64,000 nt of DNA from Nocardioides marinisabuli (GTDB lineage: Bacteria > Actinomycetota > Actinomycetes > Propionibacteriales > Nocardioidaceae). Numbering within the stretch: position 1 is the first letter of the stretch; every line of letters begins with the position of its first letter. Location of the stretch: the NCBI RefSeq assembly GCF_013466785.1, contig NZ_CP059163.1, forward strand, positions 1,550,001 to 1,614,000, given 5' to 3'. The notes below the pieces were generated by a model. It searched no databases. It was not told the origin of the DNA and saw only the letters and a list, made by a program, of their open reading frames with translations. Positions 56,476-63,436 of this stretch are shown here, in pieces. The translations under genes and the position numbers were made by a program.

Positions 56476-57636
56476 ATGCTCACCAGTACTGTCGTCGACC
56501 TCCGACGGATGCCCAGCTGGGACCCGAGGCAGCTCACCGCCGAGGCCTTCTCCTGGCCAACAAGTGAGCCTTTGGTGCCAGTTCGTGGACTCGCCACCCG
56601 TGTAGCGGCGCAGTCCTTCGCCGATGCCGGGGCGCCAGTTGTGCTGCCCCAGGGCATCGATCAAAGCCGCGGTGGCATCCGGAAACGGGCGAACACCTAC
56701 CAGGGTCCGGTCTTCCAGGTAGGCCGCGAGTTGCGCGAGGGTGATGTGCTCATTCCCCGAGCCGAAGCTGGCCCGGCGCTGTACATCTCGCGGAAACGCC
56801 AAGGCTCTCTCTTCGCTGGGAAGTTCCTCGCTCTACGGCCATTGAACGAGCGGACCGCCCTGTGGCTTTGGGCCGTCCTGAGTTCGCAAACTGGTCAGCG
56901 CTGGCGCGGAAGCCTCAGCCGCGGTTCCATCTCCCCGATCCTCGACGCGCTGACGCTCCTGGATTCGGCGTTGCCGCTCCCAAGCGAGGCAGATCTGCGT
57001 GGTCTTGCTGATCGGCTTCAAGCCGAGGAGCGCACGACGCACATCGACGAGGAAGAGCCGGCTCAGACGTGGTGGCGCGCGGTCGACCTACGGGACCACG
57101 GGTGGCACCTGTCGCTGGCGACCCCAGAGCCCGAGATCCTCCACGCGGGGACACCGCTGAGTGCCTGGAGTGCCGACATTCGACCAGGCCGCAACATGAA
57201 CGCGGTCGCGGTGGAGGGTGAGGTGCCCGGCTATCTCCCCGTTGCTGACATCTCAACGCTCAGTGGCAGGCCGCCTCGACGCTGGGCGCCCGCTGATGGC
57301 GACAACTCGGTCATCGCTGAGCCAGGGGACCTGCTGGTGGCAGCCCTCGGCAATGCGGCGCATGCGAGCATTGCCGAGACTCCAGCCGCCATAGACGCGA
57401 AGGTCTTCCGGGTCAGGCTGGCCACACCTGAGGTCGGGCCATGGATCGCGCGCTACCTCAACTCTCAAGCCGGCTACCACGCGCGACAGGTCTTGCTCAC
57501 CGGTTCGGCGTTGCCACACCTCAGACTCGATGACCTCGCGCGGCTCCCCATCCCGGAAGGTGAGCTCCGGGCGCAATCCCCCGAACCTCTCCAGCCGTTG
57601 GCGACCCGCCTGGAGGACCTCCTGTGGTCGCGTTGA
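56476..57636 (+). CDS. HsdS-like DNA specificity protein
   Basis: A 386-residue protein with two target-recognition-like halves. The first contains VVLPQGIDQSR, REGDVLIPR and the ending ISPILDALTLL; the second contains GYLPVADISTL, EPGDLLVAALG and LPHLRLDDLARLPIP. This is the layout of HsdS or BREX/type IIG specificity subunits. It lies 3 bp after the methylase-like gene and overlaps the next gene by 13 bp. It probably gives DNA-sequence recognition to the cassette. Confidence 0.72.
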   Translation: MLTSTVVDLRRMPSWDPRQLTAEAFSWPTSEPLVPVRGLATRVAAQSFADAGAPVVLPQGIDQSRGGIRKRANTYQGPVFQVGRELREGDVLIPRAEAGPALYISRKRQGSLFAGKFLALRPLNERTALWLWAVLSSQTGQRWRGSLSRGSISPILDALTLLDSALPLPSEADLRGLADRLQAEERTTHIDEEEPAQTWWRAVDLRDHGWHLSLATPEPEILHAGTPLSAWSADIRPGRNMNAVAVEGEVPGYLPVADISTLSGRPPRRWAPADGDNSVIAEPGDLLVAALGNAAHASIAETPAAIDAKVFRVRLATPEVGPWIARYLNSQAGYHARQVLLTGSALPHLRLDDLARLPIPEGELRAQSPEPLQPLATRLEDLLWSR

Positions 57637-58595
57637 AGTGCGAGCTCTCGCCGGTGGTATTCGCCGAGCTGTACCAGCAGTTGCTGTCATCAGGTCGTGA
57701 CCTGCGAGAGTCAGTCGAGCTCCGGCTCGCCGACCTCGGCTACGACCTCGAGGACCTGCAGTCATGGGCTGAGCTATACCGAGCGAACTGGCAGGCCCAG
57801 CTCCCGTACCTCAACGCCGACACGGCAGGCGACTTCGCGTGCTCCGAGGAGCACGCCATCGTGGCCAGTTGGCTCCTGGCCGGGCTGCGAAACCACAGTG
57901 ATTCAAGTGCCTTGTCATACGCCCTGGACACTGCCGTACAGCAACACACGCTGGGGACCACTGGACTTGAGGGCACCCCACGCCCGCTGTCTCTGCTACC
58001 CGTCATCCGCGGATGGACGCTCGGAGCCGTGGCGCCAACGAGTGTCCCGAACTTGCCGATGGTCCTCGCACGACAGCCAGACGATGAGGCGATCGCCGCG
58101 GCGTACCAAGGGCTGATTGAACACGTGCTCCACCTCGACGTGGCGGCGGAGCACCCGTGGCCGGAGTTGATGGGATCCGCGATCTACGTACGCGCCGGCG
58201 GTCTGGCCGGTGCGTTGCGCCCACCACCCCCTCCGCCGCCGAACCATGGCCTCTCCTGGTCGATCGAGAAGCTCATGGGAGAGTCCCAACGTCAGATCTC
58301 CTCATCGATCTTGTCCCGACTTAGGAGCAACTGGAACGGGTGGGTGGAGAGGCGAAACGTCCTCACCCACGTGCGGCTTGATGAAGGGATGGGGAGCGCG
58401 ACCTTCAGCGCGGCAACTGCGCTCGTCCGGACTTGGGACGATGTGGAGACGACCTTGCTGGCGATCACCCACTTCGTCTGCCAGGAGGTCTCCATGGAGT
58501 TGTTCGAGCCGCCACTGCCGGCAGCTGTAGCGAAGGACCCCTGGCGCCGCTACCTCAAGCGTGAACTTGAAGACGCTTGGTGGATGAGTGCCTAG
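57624..58595 (+). CDS. Cassette protein with a HEPN-type Rx4H motif, otherwise unrecognised
   Basis: A 323-residue, mostly alpha-helical protein. A helical N-terminal ~200 residues are followed by a run of seven Pro (about 207-213), then a C-terminal helical domain with ERRNVLTH (R244-N245-x3-H249). That fits the Rx4-6H catalytic motif of HEPN ribonucleases, with the typical Asn after Arg. The rest has no family I recognise. GTG 57624 has GGAGG 8 nt upstream and overlaps the specificity gene. The toxin role is inferred. Confidence 0.55.
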   Translation: MVALKCELSPVVFAELYQQLLSSGRDLRESVELRLADLGYDLEDLQSWAELYRANWQAQLPYLNADTAGDFACSEEHAIVASWLLAGLRNHSDSSALSYALDTAVQQHTLGTTGLEGTPRPLSLLPVIRGWTLGAVAPTSVPNLPMVLARQPDDEAIAAAYQGLIEHVLHLDVAAEHPWPELMGSAIYVRAGGLAGALRPPPPPPPNHGLSWSIEKLMGESQRQISSSILSRLRSNWNGWVERRNVLTHVRLDEGMGSATFSAATALVRTWDDVETTLLAITHFVCQEVSMELFEPPLPAAVAKDPWRRYLKRELEDAWWMSA

Positions 58596-58618
58596 GAAGA
58601 CAAACGACGGGGGATGCC

Positions 58619-58745
58619 ATGCCGTATGAACTGGGCAAGCGGCTGGTGGTCGGCGTTGCCTCCAGCGCACTGTTTGACCTTAGAGTCCGATGCCTACTTC
58701 CGAGAGCACGGCGAGCTGGCGTATCGCGAATACCAGGACAAGCAC
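58619..58745 (+). pseudogene. 5' remnant of a cytosolic 5'-nucleotidase-like gene cut by the IS element
   Basis: From ATG 58619 the frame reads PYELGKRLVVGVASSALFDL, then shifts frame at about 58682 and continues ESDAYFREHGELAYREYQDK. This matches the N-terminus of cN-I type 5'-nucleotidases (SSALFDL...ESD...YREYQ). The frame ends at a TGA formed by the first three bases of the IS left end. No downstream part of the gene was found. Confidence 0.6.
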
Positions 58746-59769
58746 TGAATCGCGCTGGGTTGGTTGGAGTCTCCATCGTTTGGAAACGAGGATGGACTCA
58801 TGCCGAAGGACACGACCGCGGGGAAGCCGACGGCGCGTCGCTACAGCCCTGAGGAGAAGGCCGCTGCAGTGCGGATGGTCAGGACCCTGCGTGCCGAGCT
58901 CGGCACCGAGCACGGCACGGTCCAGCGCGTCGCCGCCCAGCTGGGGTACGGCACCGAGTCGGTGAGGTTGTGGGTGCGTCAGGCCGACATCGACGAGGGC
59001 CATCAACCGGGACTCAGCACCACCGATGCGGAGAAGTTAAAGGCCCTGGGTCACGACGTCGGTCGCGACCAGGTCGCTCGGCTGATGCGGACCGCTGGCA
59101 TCGAGGGGGTCCGGCGCACCAAGCGGGTCCGCACCACAAAGCCCGACCCCGGCGTGCCCCGCCACCCTGACCTGGTGGGCCGCGACTTCACCGCCACGGC
59201 CCCCAACCAGTTGTGGGTCACCGATCTGACGTTCGTGCCGACCTGGGCCGGGATCGCTTACGTCTGCTTCATCATCGACGCCTACTCGAGGATGATCGTG
59301 GGGTGGCGGGTCGCCTCGCACATGCGCACCACGATGGTCCTCGACGCCATCGAGGTGGCCCGCTGGTCACGCGGCACGACCCTGACAGGGTTGCGCTGCC
59401 ACAGCGGTGCCGGCAGTCAATTCACGTCGATCCGATACGGCGAACGCCTCGCCGAAATCGGCGCCGTCCCATCGATCGGCACCGTGGGCGATTCCTACGA
59501 CAATGCGCTCGCTGAGACCGTGAACGGCTACTACAAGGCCGAGCTCATCCGCGGACCTGCCCGTGAAGGACGCCCGTGGAAGACGGTCGAGGACGTCGAG
59601 CTCGCGACCTTGTCCTGGGTCCACTGGCACAACCACGACCGCCTGCACGGCTACTTGAACGACGTCCCTCCAACAGAGTTCGAGGAGACGTTCTACGCTC
59701 AGACACGGACCGACCAACCCCTGGTCGGAATCCAATAACCCGAGTCTCCATCAGACCCAGGGCGATTCA
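58746..59769 (+). mobile_element. IS3-family insertion element, internally deleted and inactivated
   Basis: Terminal inverted repeats 58746-58773 and 59742-59769 match at 23 of 28 positions (both begin TGAATCGC). The 1024-bp element is shorter than usual IS3 members (~1.2-1.4 kb) and contains one fused transposase frame. No target-site duplication is seen at its edges. Confidence 0.8.
58800..59738 (+). pseudogene. Fused, catalytically dead IS3-family transposase (OrfA-OrfB remnant)
   Basis: Residues ~1-75 are an OrfA-type HTH (RRYSPEEKAAAVRMVRTLR...). They join directly at KLKAL/GHDVGRDQ to the OrfB integrase core, so the leucine-zipper region and the start of OrfB are missing. In the DDE core, D142 (WVTDLTF) and E239 (DNALAETVNG) are present. 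The second Asp is replaced by Gly203 (CHSGAGSQF instead of HSDxGSQ); G203 and E239 keep the DD(35)E spacing. Transposition activity is not expected. Confidence 0.82.
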
Positions 59770-60597
59770 CTTCGAGATCGGTGCGGTTAACAACGCCGAT
59801 GGCACCAAGGCCGACGGCGTGTACCTCTTCAACGGCGTCCCGCTGTGCCCTGGCGCAGCCCGCCGCCTCGAGGAACTCGCCGGCACCCTCACGAAGCCCG
59901 AGGAGGCGAAGATGAGTGACCAACAGTTGCTTGCCCACGCGGAGGTGCTCGCCGAACTCGAACCGCTGCGGATGCGCACCAACGGTCGTCCCCAACTGGT
60001 GCCGCTGCGTAAGCGCGGCGGACAGAGCAAGACGGCCGCGTCCGCCGGGCCGGAGATGGTCATGAAGGTCACGGTCACCTGCCCCATGATCTCCGGCACC
60101 GCCCGCTGCCCCGTTTTCGATGAGTTCAATGACGCTGCGTTCTCACACTTGCCCGCAGTGCCAGACGCCCCGATCCATCTCGACGATCACCAGCGGCCGC
60201 TTGCTGTCGAAACGCCAACGGCAACATGACGATCAACATCCCCCTCCCAGCGTTCAAGACTTGGCAGGACTTCATGGTGGGCTCCTTCGAGCACTGCGAC
60301 TGGTACACGAGCCCGCGGAGCGCAGCCGAACGGTGGAACTCGCTGCTCAAGCGTGCTCACGGCGGAGCCGACTTCTCCCGACGGTCCATCGCCCCCCGCA
60401 AGGCCGCCTTCCATGCCCTCACAGTCGCCGTCTCGATCGCAGTCACCAACCGGCGGGCGCTGCAGACCTACGAGGCCAACATCAAGACCCGCGGCGGCGT
60501 CCTGCCCGAGCCGCCGGGCAAGCAGCACAAGGCACGCCGCAAGATCAGGCTCAAGACGGCCCGCGCGGCCAGGCGAACCCAACGCATCGCCGCCTGA
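59770..60597 (+). pseudogene. Broken transposase-like gene (two overlapping frames)
   Basis: Right after the IS end, an open frame without its own start reads GVYLFNGVPLCPGAARRLEEL, continues through a Cys-containing stretch and stops at 60229. The best start inside it is ATG 59912 with AGGAGG. A second frame (60226-60597) continues with FKTWQDFMVGSFEHCDWYTS and SAAERWNSLLKRAHG and a basic end. Together they resemble the C-terminal half of a DDE-type transposase split by a frameshift. The family is not certain. Confidence 0.45.
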
Positions 60598-60610
60598 TCA
60601 CGCGGCCCAT

Positions 60611-60647
60611 CGAAGGCGCCCACCCCACCCGGGGTCGGGCGCCTTCG
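60611..60647 (+). terminator. Hairpin terminator after the transposase remnant
   Basis: CGAAGGCGCCC (60611-60621) pairs with GGGCGCCTTCG at the 3' side up to 60647, with an extended imperfect CACCCC/GGGGTC section. No U-tract. Confidence 0.6.
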
Positions 60648-60679
60648 GCGTACTCCCAGCTATAGGGTTCAAGCGGGTC

Positions 60680-60884
60680 GCGCAAACGAATCGTGGGAGT
60701 TCTCCGCCGCGAAATCGGCGGGATCGATTCCAGCCGATCGGAACCGCCGACGACCCGGACCGCCTAGCGGTCCACCCGCAAGGCGGCAGCTCGCCAGAGG
60801 CGCACCAGCGGGGCTGAGACGCGCCGTTTCACGCCTCTGACCTGCGCAAATGAATCGTTGGAGAAGTCAGAACGAATCGTGGGA
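60680..60884. repeat. Short direct repeats at the right edge of the accessory region
   Basis: GCGCAAACGAATCGTGGGAG (60680-60699) recurs as GCGCAAATGAATCGTTGGAG (60844-60863, 2 mismatches). AACGAATCGTGGGA recurs a third time at 60871-60884. All are in the same orientation. Confidence 0.65.
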
Positions 60885-60938
60885 ACCGCCATCCGACTCG
60901 CCAACCACGCAGGAAAGATCAACCGGTCACCACCACAT

Positions 60939-60975
60939 GACGAACGGCCGGGTCCTCAGGACCCGGCCGTTCGTC
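60939..60975. terminator. Perfect 17-bp hairpin before tetR
   Basis: GACGAACGGCCGGGTCC (60939-60955) and its exact reverse complement (60959-60975) flank a TCA loop. It separates the low-GC accessory region from the tetR operon. Confidence 0.7.
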
Positions 60976-61027
60976 GTTCCACGAGGTCGTCGCGCCGTCT
61001 GGTCCACCCTTGTGCGCTCCAGGGAAC

Positions 61028-61053
61028 TGATACACACTGCCCGATGTGTCTCA
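61028..61053. promoter_or_regulatory. Probable operator overlapping the tetR start codon
   Basis: TGATACACA-N8-TGTGTCTCA is a 9-bp-arm palindrome with one mismatch. Its right arm contains the GTG start (61046). TetR-family regulators commonly bind such sites at their own promoter. Confidence 0.5.
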
Positions 61054-61648
61054 GGTAGCGCGCCGGCCCCGCTCGGACCGGACCCAGGTCGACGCCCTCC
61101 TCGACGCCGCGGGCCTGGCCTTCGAGCGCTTCGGGGTCGCGCAGGCCACGATGGTCGACGTCGCCACGATCGCGGGCTGCTCGCGGGCCACGCTCTACCG
61201 GCAGTTCCCCAACCGGGAGTCGCTGCGGATGGCCTTCGTCCACCGGGCCACCCTGCGCATCGCCGTCGAGATCGCGCCCCACCACGTCCCCGGCGACCCC
61301 GCCTCGATGGTCGACCTCATCCAGCGCGGCATCCGCGCGGTCCGCTCCGACCCCCTGCTCGCGGTGTGGTTCGAGCCGCAGAACATGTCGGTGCCGATGG
61401 CGCTGAGCCAGGGCTCGGAGCTCCTGCGGGAGATGAGCACCGCCCTCGCGCAGGAGTACGCCGACGACCCCGACGCGCTCGCCGACGCCGAGCTGCGCGG
61501 CGCCTGGATCCTGCGCTGCATCGTCTCGCTCCTGGCCATGCCGGGCGAGAGCGAGGAGGCCGAACGGGTCTCCCTCACCACGTTCCTCGTCCCGCTGCTC
61601 CTCCCGGGCAGTGCCGACCACAGCGCCAGAACAGGAAGCCGACCATGA
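61046..61648 (+). CDS. TetR-family transcriptional regulator
   Basis: A 200-residue repressor-type protein. The N-terminal HTH (about residues 12-60) includes LLDAAGLAFERFGVAQATMVDVA and CSRATLYRQFPNRESL. The C-terminal ligand-binding part is unassigned. It is the first gene of a coupled operon with an SRPBCC protein and a cytochrome P450 (4-bp overlaps), so it probably controls them in response to their substrate. The GTG at 61046 lies within a palindrome, consistent with autoregulation. Confidence 0.9.
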   Translation: MSQVARRPRSDRTQVDALLDAAGLAFERFGVAQATMVDVATIAGCSRATLYRQFPNRESLRMAFVHRATLRIAVEIAPHHVPGDPASMVDLIQRGIRAVRSDPLLAVWFEPQNMSVPMALSQGSELLREMSTALAQEYADDPDALADAELRGAWILRCIVSLLAMPGESEEAERVSLTTFLVPLLLPGSADHSARTGSRP

Positions 61649-62160
61649 CCTCTCTGCCCTGCGACAAGGTGGGACTCGACTTCTTCGACTCCGCCCCCAC
61701 GCTGCACCGCGTCGAGCGCGAGCTCGCCGCGACGCCGGCGGAGGTGTTCGCCGCCTTCCTCGACGCCGAGGCCTGGAAGACCTGGGCCGTGCCGATCACC
61801 CGCGTCGAGTGGACCTCGGGATTCCCGCTCGAGGTGGGCTCGACCCGCACCGTGCACATGTGGGGCGGCGTCGTGGCCCACGAGGAGTTCCTGGCCTACG
61901 CCGAGGGCACCCGGATGGCCTTCCGCTTCAACGAGGTCTCCCGGAAGGCGGTGCGGGCCTTCGCCGAGGACTACCAGGTCACCGACCTCGGGGGTGGCCG
62001 CTGCCGGGTGGTGTGGACGATGGCCATGGACACCGGCCGCCGCGCGGGGGTGGGCGCCCGGCTCGTCGACCCGGTGATGCGGGTCGGGCTGGGGCACATG
62101 CTGGGCCGCTTCGCCCGGCTGGTGGAGTCGCGGTCGGCCTCGACGGGGGCGGGCCGATGA
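61645..62160 (+). CDS. SRPBCC-family (polyketide cyclase/START-like) protein
   Basis: A 171-residue protein. The fold is suggested by LHRVERELAATPAEVFAAFLDAEAWKTW at the N-terminus, the strand GSTRTVHMWGG, and a long C-terminal helix (MRVGLGHMLGRFARLVE). Such proteins bind hydrophobic ligands in a helix-grip pocket. ATG 61645 overlaps the tetR stop. Being coupled to a P450, it probably binds or transfers the same lipid-like substrate. Confidence 0.82.
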   Translation: MTSLPCDKVGLDFFDSAPTLHRVERELAATPAEVFAAFLDAEAWKTWAVPITRVEWTSGFPLEVGSTRTVHMWGGVVAHEEFLAYAEGTRMAFRFNEVSRKAVRAFAEDYQVTDLGGGRCRVVWTMAMDTGRRAGVGARLVDPVMRVGLGHMLGRFARLVESRSASTGAGR

Positions 62161-63371
62161 GCACCGACCGGCTGGCCGACGTCGACCTGACCGACGCCTC
62201 GGTGTGGGAGCAGGCCGCACCGCACGACTGGCTCGACCGGCTGCGCGCCGAGAGCCCGGTGCACTGGCACGACGAGTCCGACGGGCCCGGCTTCTGGGCC
62301 CTGACCCGCCACGAGGACGTCCACCGGGTCTCGACCTCGCCCCGGGAGTTCTCCAGCCACGCCGGCGGCCCGTTGCGCCTGGACCCCGAGCCCGACGCGC
62401 TGGAGCAGCTGCGGATGGTCATCATCGGGATGGACCCGCCCGACCACCGGACCTTCCGGGCCATCGTGTCGAAGGCCTTCACCCCGCGCACGATGGCCCG
62501 CCTCGAGGCGTCGCTGCGCGCGGAGACGGTGCGCGTGGTCGGTGAGCTGCGCGACGCCCGGCGCTGCGAGTTCGTCACCGACGTCGCCGCCCGGATCCCG
62601 ATGTGGTCCATCAGCGAGCTGATGGGCGTCCCGCCCGAGGACCGGCAGCGGCTCTACGAGCTCAGCCACGCGCTCATCGACGACCAGGACCCCGAGATCG
62701 CGCCGACGCCGGACACCGCCCTGGTCGCCTCCGCCGAGATCTTCGCCTACGCCGCGGAGATGGCGGTGCGGGAGCGGGCACATCCCTCCGACAACCTCAC
62801 CGGCGCGCTCCTGCAGGCCGAGGTCGACGGTCGCCGCCTCGACGACATGGAGTTCACCCTCTTCTTCCTGTTCCTCATCGTCGCCGGCAACGAGACGACC
62901 CGCACCGCCACCTCGCAGGGCCTGCTCGCGCTGCTGCAGCACCCCGACCAGATGCAGCGGCTGGTGGCCGACCCGGGCCTGGTGCCCTCCGCGGTGGAGG
63001 AGATGCTGCGCTGGGAGCCGCCGATCCAGCACTTCCGGCGCACGGCGACCGAGGACCTCGACCTCGGTGGTCAGGCGATCGCCCGCGGAGACAAGGTCCT
63101 GATGTGGTACGCCGCGTCGAACCGCGACCCCGCCGTCTTCGCCGACCCGCACGCCTTCCGGATCGACCGCTCACCCAACCCGCAGCAGTCCTTCGGCATC
63201 GGCGAGCACTTCTGCCTGGGCGCCAACCTGGCGCGCATGTCGCTGCGGCTGCTCTTCACCGAGCTCCTCGCCACGGTCCAGAACGTCCACCTCGAGGCGC
63301 AGCCGCGCCGGCTGCACTCGAACCTCATCAACGGCATCAAGGAGATGCGGATCGGCTACGACGTCCGGTAG
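62157..63371 (+). CDS. Cytochrome P450
   Basis: A 404-residue soluble bacterial P450. The I-helix oxygen motif is AGNETT, the K-helix ExxR is EEMLR, and the heme ligand is C353 in FGIGEHFCLG. The pattern is closest to actinobacterial families acting on steroids, terpenes or fatty acids (MDPPDHRTFRAIVSKAFTPR is typical). No ferredoxin gene is adjacent in the window. ATG 62157 overlaps the SRPBCC stop. Confidence 0.93.
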   Translation: MSTDRLADVDLTDASVWEQAAPHDWLDRLRAESPVHWHDESDGPGFWALTRHEDVHRVSTSPREFSSHAGGPLRLDPEPDALEQLRMVIIGMDPPDHRTFRAIVSKAFTPRTMARLEASLRAETVRVVGELRDARRCEFVTDVAARIPMWSISELMGVPPEDRQRLYELSHALIDDQDPEIAPTPDTALVASAEIFAYAAEMAVRERAHPSDNLTGALLQAEVDGRRLDDMEFTLFFLFLIVAGNETTRTATSQGLLALLQHPDQMQRLVADPGLVPSAVEEMLRWEPPIQHFRRTATEDLDLGGQAIARGDKVLMWYAASNRDPAVFADPHAFRIDRSPNPQQSFGIGEHFCLGANLARMSLRLLFTELLATVQNVHLEAQPRRLHSNLINGIKEMRIGYDVR

Positions 63372-63436
63372 GAGCAGCGGCCCGCGGGTGGCGGGGGTGA
63401 GCGGCCCCGGGCCGGCGCCTGCCTAGGCTCGGGGGC

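Larger units (their letters stand above)
60598..61045. other. Gene-free right edge of the accessory region
   Basis: A 448-bp stretch. It contains a hairpin (60611-60647), direct repeats (60680-60699, 60844-60863, 60871-60884), a second long hairpin (60939-60975) and the promoter/operator region of the tetR gene. No convincing gene. Confidence 0.55.

Noticed and set aside
58746..58748. Target-site duplication of the IS3-family element
   Set aside because: The 3 bp left of the element (CAC) and right of it (CTT) do not match, so no duplication can be claimed.
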